A stretch of 64,000 nt of DNA from assembly GCF_030068505.1 (NCBI RefSeq), contig NZ_JAQOSO010000104.1:1-64000 (forward strand), in the 5' to 3' direction. Below, in pieces: positions 35,214 to 44,121 of the stretch. Each line of letters opens with the position of its first letter. Within the stretch, counting starts at the first letter, position 1. Position numbers and translations under genes: made by a program. The notes below the pieces were generated by a model. It worked only from the letters and a program-made list of their open reading frames with translations. It did no database searches and was not told where the DNA came from. Source of the DNA: Roseofilum capinflatum BLCC-M114 (GTDB lineage: Bacteria > Cyanobacteriota > Cyanobacteriia > Cyanobacteriales > Desertifilaceae).

Positions 35214-36155
35214 ATGAAAATTTACCAAAACATTACCGAACTCATTGGCGCAACGCCCCTAGTCCACTTGCGCCACCTGCCCAAAGCCTTTAATTGTCAA
35301 GCCGAAATTGTCCTGAAATTAGAGGGCATGAATCCGGCAAAATCAGTTAAAGACCGTATTGCCCTCAGCATGATTACAGAGGCTGAACAAGCGGGACTCA
35401 TTACCCCTGGCGTATCTACGATTATTGAAGCCACATCCGGCAATACGGGAATAGGCTTGGCCATGGTGTGCGCGGCGAAAAACTATCGCTTAATTCTGAC
35501 GATGCCAGAGAATATGAGCCGCGAGCGTCAACAGATGGTCACTGCTTATGGGGCAGAGGTGGTGTTGACTCCGAGTCATTTGGATATGGCGGGAGCCATT
35601 CAACGGGCGAATGAGTTGCTCGCAAGTACGCCTAATTCCTTTTCTCCCCAACAGTTTAGTAATCCTGCCAACCCGAAAATCCATTACCAAACCACGGGGC
35701 CGGAACTTTGGTCAGATACGGAGGGTAAGCTAGATGTGTTGGTAGTGGGGGTGGGAACGGGGGGAACCCTCACGGGAGCGGGTCGCTATTTGAAAAAAAA
35801 GAAGCCAGGCCTTAAAATTGTGGCGATCGAACCGAAAACCAGTGCCGTTTTAAGTGGAGAAAAACCCAGTATCCATAATCTCCAAGGGATTGGGGCGGGC
35901 TTTGTCCCCGATGTCCTGCGGGTTGATCTGATTGATGAGGTGATAACCATCTCCGAGGAGCAAGCTTATGATATCGGTCGCCGTTTAGCCAAGGAAGAGG
36001 GCCTTCTCAGTGGTATTTCTACGGGGGCAGTGGTTTCTGCGGCGCTACAAATTGCCCAACGTCCAGAGCATCAAGGCCAGATGATTACGGTGATTCAACC
36101 GAGCGGAGGGGAGCGCTATTTGAGTACGGCATTGTTTGGAATGGATGATTATTAA
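35214..36155 (+). CDS. cysK: Cysteine synthase A, copy 1
   Basis: A 313-residue pyridoxal-phosphate enzyme joining O-acetylserine and sulfide to cysteine. The cofactor lysine K46 is in NPAKSVKDRI; the substrate loop EATSGNTGIG and phosphate loop VGVGTGGTLTGAGR are intact. The second copy at 46145 has a somewhat different sequence in the substrate-binding region. The upstream spacer is a palindromic repeat, so its promoter is unclear. Confidence 0.92.
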   Translation: MKIYQNITELIGATPLVHLRHLPKAFNCQAEIVLKLEGMNPAKSVKDRIALSMITEAEQAGLITPGVSTIIEATSGNTGIGLAMVCAAKNYRLILTMPENMSRERQQMVTAYGAEVVLTPSHLDMAGAIQRANELLASTPNSFSPQQFSNPANPKIHYQTTGPELWSDTEGKLDVLVVGVGTGGTLTGAGRYLKKKKPGLKIVAIEPKTSAVLSGEKPSIHNLQGIGAGFVPDVLRVDLIDEVITISEEQAYDIGRRLAKEEGLLSGISTGAVVSAALQIAQRPEHQGQMITVIQPSGGERYLSTALFGMDDY

Positions 36156-36221
36156 AAGTTCGCTTAAATACCATACAGCGCTTCGCGACATGAAACGCCC
36201 CTACAGATTATTGTAAATACA

Positions 36222-36257
36222 CGCTTCGCGAAGCGCTATAACAGCACAAAGTGCTGT
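36222..36257. repeat. Paired palindromes CGCTTCGCGAAGCG and ACAGCAC-AAA-GTGCTGT
   Basis: A perfect 14-bp palindrome at 36222-36235 is followed by a 7-bp stem with AAA loop at 36241-36257. Both units also occur in repeat D (31895-32014, 54639-54744). They lie between the convergent cysK and membrane-protein genes and could end transcription. Confidence 0.65.
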
Positions 36258-36258
36258 A

Positions 36259-36609
36259 TTACCGATGACCCATCACCCAACCATAGCTCACTAGAGCAAC
36301 GATCATACTCCCTACATAAACCACGCCTACAAAAATGGGAATTTGACTAATCAGGGTATATTCTTTCAACCAAATAAATGCTACTAAATAGGCAGGTAGA
36401 ACATTAAATCCCCAGAAGAGAGAGACAAGAAACATGGCGGCAAAACTTTCTTCCGGATTCAAATTAGATAGGGCCCTTTGACCAAAACAAAACCGGATAA
36501 AGGGTTGGGATAGCCAAATGATAAAATAACCGGGGAGTCCTGCAAACCAAATACCCAGAATGGCTATCGCAACGGTTATTAACATGGATAAAATTAGATG
36601 GGCGATCAT
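36259..36609 (-). CDS. Hypothetical membrane protein, 116 residues
   Basis: Three or four predicted membrane helices with short loops. I recognise no family. Its ATG overlaps the stop of the upstream membrane-protein gene by four bases, so the two are co-translated. Confidence 0.55.
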   Translation of the reverse strand: MIAHLILSMLITVAIAILGIWFAGLPGYFIIWLSQPFIRFCFGQRALSNLNPEESFAAMFLVSLFWGFNVLPAYLVAFIWLKEYTLISQIPIFVGVVYVGSMIVALVSYGWVMGHR

Positions 36610-37151
36610 GGGCCGATCTCGTCGTTCTCCTCTTCTGAGCTGGTCAGTTTTTCAGAAATCTGAGGATTTTGCCCTAAATTGGATATGAGTTGCTCAACGG
36701 TTTCTAATTCCAAAGGTTCTGTGGTGTGTTGTTCTCTCAGTTTATGTTGGCTTAATTGCATTCCCAAGGCCAGAATTAATCGCTCTCTACTGGTTAATTG
36801 CTCGACTCCCATAGCTTTTGTTTCTAGAAACCATAAGACTCGTTCTAGATTGGCTTGTTCTTCTGCTGTTAGTTGGCAATTTTCTTGATGATTTTTTTGC
36901 TGGCTTGTAGAGGTGGATAACCCGGCTAAAAATCCCCCTAAAACCATGCCTACCCACGCTCCTGTGGTACTTCCTTGTAACCAAGAACTGGGGCCTACCC
37001 AGAGTTGACAGACATTGTTAAATCCCCAAGAATAGTCTTGGCACGCTTGCATTTTAGATTGAAATTGAAAATTGCCACCAATAGCAAAACCGAAGCTACT
37101 GGAAGCTAAGGCGACTAGGGTACAAATTAAAATGCGCTGGCTCTGAGTCAA
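36606..37151 (-). CDS. Hypothetical membrane protein, 181 residues
   Basis: Two membrane segments near the N-terminus (about residues 9-26 and 62-82) and a long acidic, glutamine/glutamate-rich cytoplasmic tail. I recognise no domain. It overlaps the next gene at 36259 by four bases. Confidence 0.55.
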   Translation of the reverse strand: MTQSQRILICTLVALASSSFGFAIGGNFQFQSKMQACQDYSWGFNNVCQLWVGPSSWLQGSTTGAWVGMVLGGFLAGLSTSTSQQKNHQENCQLTAEEQANLERVLWFLETKAMGVEQLTSRERLILALGMQLSQHKLREQHTTEPLELETVEQLISNLGQNPQISEKLTSSEEENDEIGP

Positions 37152-37191
37152 TTGAGTTCAATTCAAATGAGAACATTAAAATAATTATACG

Positions 37192-37274
37192 ATCTCTCTT
37201 TTATAGAGTACAGCTTGAAGCTCTAGACCCTCAGCAATACAAGCTTTTTCCTATTGCCTAGGGCGAAGCGCTAT
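37192..37274 (+). repeat. Dispersed repeat E, copy 2
   Basis: GAGTACAGCTTGAAGC, TAGACCCTCAGC, TACAAGCTTTTT and AGGGCGAAGCGCTAT line up with repeat E copy 1 at 29098-29191. It lies between the Rieske gene's stop and the membrane-protein gene's start. Confidence 0.65.
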
Positions 37275-37277
37275 CAC

Positions 37278-37733
37278 TTACTGGGTTTTGACTAAAATTA
37301 AGTCTCCTTCCTGTTTGACTTCAAAATAAGGTAAGGGTTTTTCGGCAGGAGGGGATAGAACTGCACCATCTAAACCAAATTCGGAGCCGTGACAGGGACA
37401 TTCAAATCGGTTTTCATCGGCGGACAGTTTGACGGTGCAACCTTGATGGGGACACATGGGATTGAGGGCGACTATGGTTTGGGTTTGGGGATGGCGGAAA
37501 ATAAGGACGGATTTGGGGGCGTTTCGTCGGTCTAGGATGGTTCCTTGGGTTTCGAGTTGGGGGATTGTACCGAGGGCTTGAAATCCGTCTTCGCGCATGG
37601 AGGTATCAATATCAGGGCTGTTATTGCTGGGGGGAGTTGGGGATGTTTCAGAGTTGCAAGCGGAGAGGGTGGGTGGGAGGACGCTCGCGAGTGCGCTTAG
37701 GGTCATCCAACTGATAAAGTAACGACGTTCCAT
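37278..37733 (-). CDS. Rieske [2Fe-2S] protein, exported
   Basis: A 151-residue protein with cluster motif C94-P-H96-Q-G-C99 and C112-P-C114-H115-G-S. Two Cys and two His bind the cluster, and C99/C114 are placed to form the disulfide seen in bc1/b6f Rieske proteins. The N-terminus has an RR pair and L-S-A-C26, so it may be exported by Tat and lipid-anchored. It lacks the long transmembrane anchor of PetC, so it is not the b6f subunit. It lies 19 bp after the ResC gene, suggesting one transcript with the cytochrome maturation pair. Confidence 0.85.
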   Translation of the reverse strand: MERRYFISWMTLSALASVLPPTLSACNSETSPTPPSNNSPDIDTSMREDGFQALGTIPQLETQGTILDRRNAPKSVLIFRHPQTQTIVALNPMCPHQGCTVKLSADENRFECPCHGSEFGLDGAVLSPPAEKPLPYFEVKQEGDLILVKTQ

Positions 37734-37752
37734 GGTGGGTGGGGGTTGATGT

Positions 37753-39438
37753 TTAGGATAGGGCTGGAGATTGGGATTGGTTTTTGAGGGTTTGTTGGCG
37801 CAGGACTACTACTAATACAAACAGGAGATCTAGGGTGATGAGGCTACCGATAATTAGTTCTGAGCCTCCGGTACTGAAGCCGTAGCTGTGTAGTCCGGTT
37901 CCGAGGACGAAGTTCACGCCATACCAGGCCATGAGGATGGTATTAAAGCTGATCGTACTGGCGATCGCCATGCCAAAGTTGCCGAGCCAACCGGCTAATC
38001 GACCGTGTAGGGGCACAATGTAGGATATGAGGGCGATTAATGCCCAGGTTTCTTTGGGGTCCCATCCCCAAAATCGTCCCCAGGAGAAGTGGGCCCAAAT
38101 GCCACCGAGGATTATCCCGGTGGTCAGGAAAAGTACGCCGACTTGGAGGATGGAATAGTTCCAGCGCGAGAGGCGGTTAATCCAGTCTTTGGCGGTGGGC
38201 TTGAATAGGTAGGCTCCTAGGAGCAGATGAGCGAAGCCGAAGGCGAGGGCAAAACTGGCGTAACCGAGGGTGATGGTGGGCACATGGACACTGAGCCAAA
38301 AGTTATCGCGGAGAACGGGAACGAGGGGTTTAATGCTGGGATCGAGGACGGCCGGGAGGCGATCGCCTAATATCAGACACAAGACAGATAAGGGGGCAGC
38401 AGCCAAGAGGTAATATTTAGCACGATGCAAGAATTCAAAGGTTACGGCGATCGCTGCAATTCCTAAACTCACCCAAATCACCGATTCATACATATTGGTT
38501 ACTGGGGGTCGTCCTGCAATTTGCATCCGCTCCCAAAACCCATATCCATGCACCGCTAACCCACTACAAAATAACCCTAATGCCACCCAATAGGCTTGTA
38601 ACTTTTCCCAGGCCAGGGTAACCAACATTACCAGGAATCCTAAAGCATACAAAATCCAGGCTTTAGTAAACCAATGCAGTCCATAAAAATGGACTTCTCG
38701 TGTTAGTTTATCTTCAGGAGGATAAACTTGAGGACTTAAGGATACCAGTTGTTTTTTCAGCCCTAAAACTTGTGCATTGAAGTCTGAAGTTACCCCAATT
38801 TGCACCGCTTGTTTCAGTTCGCCATAGGTTGATTGTAAGCTCTCAACTTGTTTCGGTGCATAGTATTCAGAAGCCTGAGCGATTCCCAGCCATTTCCCCT
38901 TCGGATTGCTGGGATGGGGAATCATGGGTAACTGGGTACTGTTCACCGTTTCTAACATTACGGCTAAACGGTCTTCTAAAGTTAGTGCTTCCCGTTGGTC
39001 TCGCGTTAAATCGAGATCTTTGGCTTGATCTTCATGGGCTTGCAAAACCAATGAACCTAGGGGAGAAGAAACCAGTTCTACAAAGGAGAAATATTTCTGT
39101 TCTGGGTTGAGTCCCAGTTGAGTTTTTAAGGGACGATAGCTGAAGAGGATAAAGGGTTCTTCGTTCCAGTCTCGGTTATTGAATAATAGGGAAAGATAGG
39201 TATCGAGATAATCTAGCTTTTCTCCGGTTAAGGGTTGATAGTCTAAACTGCCATGAATTTGAGTAACTGTTTCTCTGGCGACTGTATCCAGGGGCTTTTT
39301 GCGTCCATCGAGTTGTACAGCTAGGGTTTTGAGGGCATCATAACTGGTTTCTGGACTAGAAATGCTGCCTTTCCATGCAGGGAAGAAGCATAGAGTCAGT
39401 CCTAATGTTAAGGTGATGAAAAATTTGATCGGATTCAT
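37753..39438 (-). CDS. Cytochrome c biogenesis protein, CcsA/ResC family
   Basis: A 561-residue membrane protein. The heme-handling WWD motif WGRFWGWDPKETWALI is near the C-terminal end, with conserved histidines around it. A periplasmic N-terminal region of about 250 residues starts TLAVQLDGRKKPLDTVARETV. That extension is known from the ResC halves of NrfI-like System II proteins. ATG 39438 (MNPIKFF) follows the ResB stop by 16 bp; an upstream start would overlap ResB. With ResB it transfers heme across the membrane and attaches it to CxxCH sites. Confidence 0.87.
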   Translation of the reverse strand: MNPIKFFITLTLGLTLCFFPAWKGSISSPETSYDALKTLAVQLDGRKKPLDTVARETVTQIHGSLDYQPLTGEKLDYLDTYLSLLFNNRDWNEEPFILFSYRPLKTQLGLNPEQKYFSFVELVSSPLGSLVLQAHEDQAKDLDLTRDQREALTLEDRLAVMLETVNSTQLPMIPHPSNPKGKWLGIAQASEYYAPKQVESLQSTYGELKQAVQIGVTSDFNAQVLGLKKQLVSLSPQVYPPEDKLTREVHFYGLHWFTKAWILYALGFLVMLVTLAWEKLQAYWVALGLFCSGLAVHGYGFWERMQIAGRPPVTNMYESVIWVSLGIAAIAVTFEFLHRAKYYLLAAAPLSVLCLILGDRLPAVLDPSIKPLVPVLRDNFWLSVHVPTITLGYASFALAFGFAHLLLGAYLFKPTAKDWINRLSRWNYSILQVGVLFLTTGIILGGIWAHFSWGRFWGWDPKETWALIALISYIVPLHGRLAGWLGNFGMAIASTISFNTILMAWYGVNFVLGTGLHSYGFSTGGSELIIGSLITLDLLFVLVVVLRQQTLKNQSQSPALS

Positions 39439-39454
39439 AAATAGGTGATGGGAA

Positions 39455-40873
39455 TTATGTAAGTTTTTGGTCGAAGTTTCTGAGTGTTTTCTGAATGGTT
39501 CTACCGTAAAACATGGTAGCAATGCCGACAACAACGAGGGCGGAACCTGTCCAGGTGAGTAGGGTTATCCAGAGGGGTTCGCGTTTGACTTGTAGGGTGG
39601 ATTGGCGCAAATCTCTGGGATTCCAGGACGCTTGGGCGATTTTCCATCCCTGATACCAGGTGGGGTGGTTCATCCAAACGGTGCGATCGCTGCTAATATG
39701 CTGATGATAGTCTTGAATTTGGATTTTGCTTGTCCACATGGCGACACTATCGGAGCCTTCATTACGCTCTACGATAAAGTCTTGCAAGGCAACTTGAAAG
39801 GGAAGGGAAAAGAGTTTAGGGGTAAAAGCTGCCAGAATTTCCCCCTCTGGTGCGGAGATAGGGGTAGGTTCTCCCCAAGGGAGCCATTGTTGAGTTCCCG
39901 TTTCTGTTTCGACGAGGATAGCGGGAGTGCCTGGCAGAGTGCGATCGCCAACTGGTACAATTTGACGGTCTATCTGAGCAGGGCTGAGTTGCTCTTCTAG
40001 GGTAAGTTCAAAGTCTGCCCAACCCAGTTTAACCGGTTGATTTACCTCTAGGATACCGGATTGGAAGCCTTGAGAGGAATGGGTCGCATAATAAAGTTTA
40101 CCAGATGAAGTGGCGATCGCCTGAAAATAATTCCCCTCTGAACCCTCAGCCAGTTCTCCGAGTTTCCCCTGCGCTACCTCCTCACTCTCTACCGCACTCA
40201 ACACCAATTCAGCCGGCCCCAAACTTACCCTACGATAAGATAACGGTGCAAACGCTAACCATTGTTCTAAATCTTGTCCCATCCGCTCACTCGTTAAGTG
40301 AAACTTCAGAGCTACATTGTTCCTATTCCCTCCCTCTTTAAACTCCACCCTTTTTACCGTATTTTCTGCATAACCTAACAGAGAAAGTCCCAACACCGAA
40401 GAAGGCGAAATCGAACCATTGGGACGGATAAAAATATCCCTTTGTTCAGTTTCACCTTCAGGAGTCATCACTTCCAATAAATCGCCCTCAATCCGAATCT
40501 GATTATTCGCCCCTTGATCCTCCCGTAACGGTAACATACCCTCCAAACTCAAATGAATCACTCCCGCCGACCCCATAATAATCAAAACCAATCCAATATG
40601 AGTTAAAGCAAACCCCACTTTACGAGAGCCTCGCCAAGGATAGCGGGTGAGTGCCGAAATCGATAAATTGACCGCCAGCAGGAACATCAACATTCCAAAC
40701 CAGGGACTCTTATAAATCAGATGTTGCACCACACTTGAGCCAACTTGAGCTTCATAAATTGTGGCTCCGATTAAAATAGCAGCAATACTCCCTAGAAGGG
40801 GAACAGCAAATTGGATTGAGCCGAAAAACCCGATTAAAGGTATATTCATCTTAACGGTTTCAAGGATGATCAT
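39455..40873 (-). CDS. Cytochrome c biogenesis protein, ResB/Ccs1 family
   Basis: A 472-residue protein with N-terminal membrane helices (three between about 15 and 105), a large periplasmic domain and one C-terminal helix (about 440-460), the ResB topology. FALTHIGLVLIIMGSAGVI and the following loop are typical. It is immediately upstream of the ResC gene on the same strand. The pair lies next to multiheme cytochrome genes, so its likely clients are those. ATG 40849 is an alternative start. Confidence 0.82.
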   Translation of the reverse strand: MIILETVKMNIPLIGFFGSIQFAVPLLGSIAAILIGATIYEAQVGSSVVQHLIYKSPWFGMLMFLLAVNLSISALTRYPWRGSRKVGFALTHIGLVLIIMGSAGVIHLSLEGMLPLREDQGANNQIRIEGDLLEVMTPEGETEQRDIFIRPNGSISPSSVLGLSLLGYAENTVKRVEFKEGGNRNNVALKFHLTSERMGQDLEQWLAFAPLSYRRVSLGPAELVLSAVESEEVAQGKLGELAEGSEGNYFQAIATSSGKLYYATHSSQGFQSGILEVNQPVKLGWADFELTLEEQLSPAQIDRQIVPVGDRTLPGTPAILVETETGTQQWLPWGEPTPISAPEGEILAAFTPKLFSLPFQVALQDFIVERNEGSDSVAMWTSKIQIQDYHQHISSDRTVWMNHPTWYQGWKIAQASWNPRDLRQSTLQVKREPLWITLLTWTGSALVVVGIATMFYGRTIQKTLRNFDQKLT

Positions 40874-40999
40874 TTTTTTCTATTCTCTACCCTACTCCCT
40901 TGAGACTATCCTGTTGTATTCAGGATGACAAAAGTAGCGCAAAAGGGCAATTAAGCGATACACTAGAATTTAAAGTTTTTTCACATATCACCTTCATTT

Positions 41000-41926
41000 A
41001 TGACCTTATTCACAGCCGCAGAGGTTTTAAGCCAACTCCAGAACGGAGAATCTTTTGTAGGGGCTGAATTAAGCCGGATTAATTTAGAAGATTGTATTCT
41101 CGATGATGGCAATTTTACTCAAGCTTATCTGCGCGGCGCAAACCTATCTAGGGCCTTTTGTCAAGGAACAAATTTTTCCCAAGCCAACTTAATGTTAGCC
41201 AATTTAACCGAAACTAATTTGGTTTGTGCCAACTTATCCCATGCTGAACTCAATAGAGCTTGTTTACAGAGAGTCAATGGTCGATCGCTGCAAGCAAGTT
41301 ACACTAAACTCTACGGAGCAACCTTAGATGAATTAAATGGTATTGATGCTAATTTTTCTAAATCAGACATGAGAGAAATAAAGGCGCAAAAAGCTAATTT
41401 TAGTCGCGCCAATTTAACTCAAGCCAATCTCACCGCCTCTCAGTTAATCGAGTGTAATTTTACAGAAACAATCTTGAAATCTGCCATCTTAACACAAGCA
41501 GACATAAGCGGAAGTTTATTGATCGAAACCAATTTACAAAATTCTAACTTGTATCGATCTATATTCTTAAACAGCACATGGAACCATGCTAGTTTTTCAT
41601 CAGCAAACTTATCAGAAATTGATTTTCGTTCGAGTCAGATGAAAGATACAGAAATTTTAGGAGCAAAATGTATTAACGCATCTTTTACTGATAGTGTTCT
41701 GGAACATTGTTCTTTTTTGTCTGCTGATTTAGAGTCTGCGGTATTTGATCGAGTCAAGTTAGTAAACATCAGTTTCCAAGATGCAAATTTAGAACAGACG
41801 ATCTGGAAAAATGTTGAATTGATCAACTGTGAAGTCATCGGAGCAACATTTACAGATGCTCAAGGGTTGACCGATCTTCAAAAAAGTTGGTTAAGAAAAA
41901 ACGGAGCATTAAATGTTCCTCATTAA
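41000..41926 (+). CDS. Pentapeptide-repeat protein
   Basis: A 308-residue protein made almost wholly of A(N/D)LxX-type pentapeptides (LRGANLSRAFCQGTNFSQAN and so on), which fold as a square beta-helix. It is cytoplasmic, with no signal. The family has no general function. It is oriented opposite to both flanking gene sets and divides the ResB/ResC/Rieske group from the cytochrome group. Confidence 0.88.
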   Translation: MTLFTAAEVLSQLQNGESFVGAELSRINLEDCILDDGNFTQAYLRGANLSRAFCQGTNFSQANLMLANLTETNLVCANLSHAELNRACLQRVNGRSLQASYTKLYGATLDELNGIDANFSKSDMREIKAQKANFSRANLTQANLTASQLIECNFTETILKSAILTQADISGSLLIETNLQNSNLYRSIFLNSTWNHASFSSANLSEIDFRSSQMKDTEILGAKCINASFTDSVLEHCSFLSADLESAVFDRVKLVNISFQDANLEQTIWKNVELINCEVIGATFTDAQGLTDLQKSWLRKNGALNVPH

Positions 41927-41960
41927 GGGAAAAATGACGATCAATACCTATTGGTTGTCA

Positions 41961-42563
41961 TTATTGATAATAGTAAGCAATGATAATATGAAAAACAAGC
42001 ATAGCTAAAAACATGCTCACCAAAATAATATGAGTGTTCAGCCAAATCCCCCGTAGGTTACGAATCAACACTCCTTTAGAAATGCCTGGATTTCCACTAG
42101 GAGCAGATAAACTGAATCGGAAATAGCGCTGGGTCGATTCGAGAATCCCGGTCTCGGCAACCACTCCGACTAAAGCCGATAAAGTGACCAAGAAAAAGAC
42201 CCATAGAAAAATGGCATTAAAATTGAAACCTCGCACGCCTATAGTATGAATGAGGGTACTGCCAACTAAGGCGATTCCTAGAAAAATATGTAGGCTTCTC
42301 CAAAACTGAATACTGCCGGGAACTTTGATTTTTATTTTCCAACTTCTCCCTCGTTTGCGAAAGGTGAGCATCATTTCTAAAAAGACAAAGATAAGGGATA
42401 AATAGCCAGTAATTTGCTTATAAAGGTCACTTTGAAAGGTTAAATATAAATCAAAGTCATTTAAGCGTAGAACTGGAATATAGTTGGGACTAAAAACAAA
42501 AGGGGTGAGCAGAATAGCACAAACTACAGTTAAGACAATGAGGGTGGAAAACTTGGGTTTCAT
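41961..42563 (-). CDS. Predicted diheme cytochrome b membrane protein
   Basis: A 200-residue protein with five predicted membrane helices (about 5-24, 47-68, 87-110, 115-139, 175-199). H92 and H106 in helix 3 and H178 and H192 in helix 5 are each spaced His-x13-His. This is the geometry that bis-ligates two stacked b-hemes in cytochrome b6 and related quinol oxidases. It is therefore a candidate quinone-linked electron entry or exit point for the multiheme cytochromes upstream. I do not know a named family for it. Confidence 0.72.
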   Translation of the reverse strand: MKPKFSTLIVLTVVCAILLTPFVFSPNYIPVLRLNDFDLYLTFQSDLYKQITGYLSLIFVFLEMMLTFRKRGRSWKIKIKVPGSIQFWRSLHIFLGIALVGSTLIHTIGVRGFNFNAIFLWVFFLVTLSALVGVVAETGILESTQRYFRFSLSAPSGNPGISKGVLIRNLRGIWLNTHIILVSMFLAMLVFHIIIAYYYQ

Positions 42564-42648
42564 GGTATACAGTGGTTCGCGCTGTAGTGGAGGAATGGGG
42601 AGAGAATCCCAAGGTTGGATTCCTCCCTGAATTAAACCTAAAAATGGA

Positions 42649-43305
42649 TTAAGTTCCTTCTAGGGGTAAGTTAATAACAACACCACCCATCACATCTCCC
42701 AATTCAAAGATTTTATCGGGATAGCGTTCTTTATGGATGGGATGGCTATTATGACAGGTGACACAAGCTTCGGCGATCGCCTTATCGGGATAAATAGCAG
42801 AGTAATATTCTTGACCAGCAATTTCTCGATAATCTTTATAGGGTTCGCCCGTATCAATAACAGTTTGCATCCCCACCTCTTCAAACTCTCCTCTAGGAGC
42901 TTGTGCATCATTAATATTCCAAGGTGAAATTAAACCATACGTGAATGTACCTTGTTCAGAAGCCAGTTCTGCACCTAAACGGAACATTTGCGCGGGCAGA
43001 GGAATACCATTGGCATCTTGCCAAGCTTCCGTTGCTTCTGCGGGAACGACTCCGTTGGGTTTTTCTTGCCCTTCTAAGGTTTTCAATCGATTCACCACAT
43101 GCTTAGTATAGGCAGTACGATCGGATTCAGCGACGGCATGGATATAATCAACCACAAGAGCCGGATCGATGCCACTGGTTTGAGTCGAGCTACTGGTGTT
43201 TCCACCAGCACAAGAAACAGCAGTGAGACAAATGGCTGTCGCTAAAATGAATAAGCTGATGGTTTTCAGTTTCAGTGAACGTATCCAAGTTTGAAGAATA
43301 GGCAT
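42649..43305 (-). CDS. Tll0287-like (DUF3365) monoheme c-type protein
   Basis: A 218-residue exported protein with signal helix about 13-30 and a possible lipidation C32. One heme c site, C181-V-T-C184-H185, lies within a C-terminal ISPWNINDAQAPRGEFE...AIAEACVTCHNSHP region typical of the Tll0287-like domain, a PAS-like heme sensor or electron carrier described in cyanobacteria. It lies 30 bp downstream of the hexaheme gene on the same strand. Confidence 0.85.
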   Translation of the reverse strand: MPILQTWIRSLKLKTISLFILATAICLTAVSCAGGNTSSSTQTSGIDPALVVDYIHAVAESDRTAYTKHVVNRLKTLEGQEKPNGVVPAEATEAWQDANGIPLPAQMFRLGAELASEQGTFTYGLISPWNINDAQAPRGEFEEVGMQTVIDTGEPYKDYREIAGQEYYSAIYPDKAIAEACVTCHNSHPIHKERYPDKIFELGDVMGGVVINLPLEGT

Positions 43306-43335
43306 AGTTTATTTTCCATTGGGTGAAGAACGCTT

Positions 43336-44121
43336 TTATTCAGAGTCTGAAGCGGTTCGCTTTTCTTCTAGGGTTCTCACTAACTTCAGAGTCTCTAAAT
43401 CTTGTTGAGGGGGATGGTGAAAGTTACCCTCAATTAACTCATCATCAAAGATGCTGTTGTAGGAATATTCCAAACCGTGGCAATTCATACAAACATCTTT
43501 CACCATGCGATCGCGTGGGAGCAGGTTATAAGTGTTATTGTGATTGACAAACACGGAATTGGTATTCTCGTTAACTGTGCGGGGTAAATGGCAGGTTGCA
43601 CAGGTCACCAGATCGGGACTGGGGCGAGGCAGTCTGACGGATGCAGCAAATAAAGAACCATGTTTCGAGTCTCCATAATTGAGAGAATGGGCATCATTAT
43701 GGCATTGCAAACAAGAGTCCACAGAAGCCTTAAAGGTGTCCGGTTGATGGACATCATGGCAGGTATTGCACCCCATCACCTGTTCCCTAGCCGAGGCTTT
43801 CATCGGTAAACTCGCCATCTTTGCAGTTAAGGGAGAAAGTCCTTCAGCAGTACGAATGCCATGTTTACCGAGCAGAAACGTATCAACCTGTTGCTGATGG
43901 CAACTTTGACAACTTTCTTGGTTCGGACGAACCACAAGGGCTTTGTTTTCTCCCACTTGGTGACAGGTGGAACAGTTGACATCTGCGAGAGCGTGAACAC
44001 TGTTCTCCCATTGCTGAGTAATTTCTGTTACTCGCTCTGAGGAGACTGGGGAGGCGATCGCCCCATGACTCCAGAGCATTACCACCAGCCACAAGAGGGC
44101 GACAATCACCGGCTTCATCAT
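43336..44121 (-). CDS. Hexaheme c-type cytochrome, exported
   Basis: A 261-residue protein with an N-terminal signal (about 1-23) and six CxxCH heme sites at C50, C71, C118, C137, C174 and C211. Additional histidines (HG, KHG, VNHNN) could serve as distal ligands. No active-site pattern of NrfA or hydroxylamine oxidoreductase is recognisable. It overlaps the pentaheme gene by four bases. Multiheme cytochromes like this are rare in cyanobacteria. Confidence 0.88.
   Translation of the reverse strand: MMKPVIVALLWLVVMLWSHGAIASPVSSERVTEITQQWENSVHALADVNCSTCHQVGENKALVVRPNQESCQSCHQQQVDTFLLGKHGIRTAEGLSPLTAKMASLPMKASAREQVMGCNTCHDVHQPDTFKASVDSCLQCHNDAHSLNYGDSKHGSLFAASVRLPRPSPDLVTCATCHLPRTVNENTNSVFVNHNNTYNLLPRDRMVKDVCMNCHGLEYSYNSIFDDELIEGNFHHPPQQDLETLKLVRTLEEKRTASDSE

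Noticed and set aside
37278-37733. Cytochrome b6f Rieske subunit PetC
   Set aside because: There is no PetC-type membrane anchor, the N-terminus looks like a lipoprotein or Tat signal, and petA is not adjacent.
43336-44121. Nitrite reductase NrfA or hydroxylamine oxidoreductase
   Set aside because: Six CxxCH sites and 261 residues do not fit either enzyme, and there is no CxxCK site or catalytic pattern that I can recognise.
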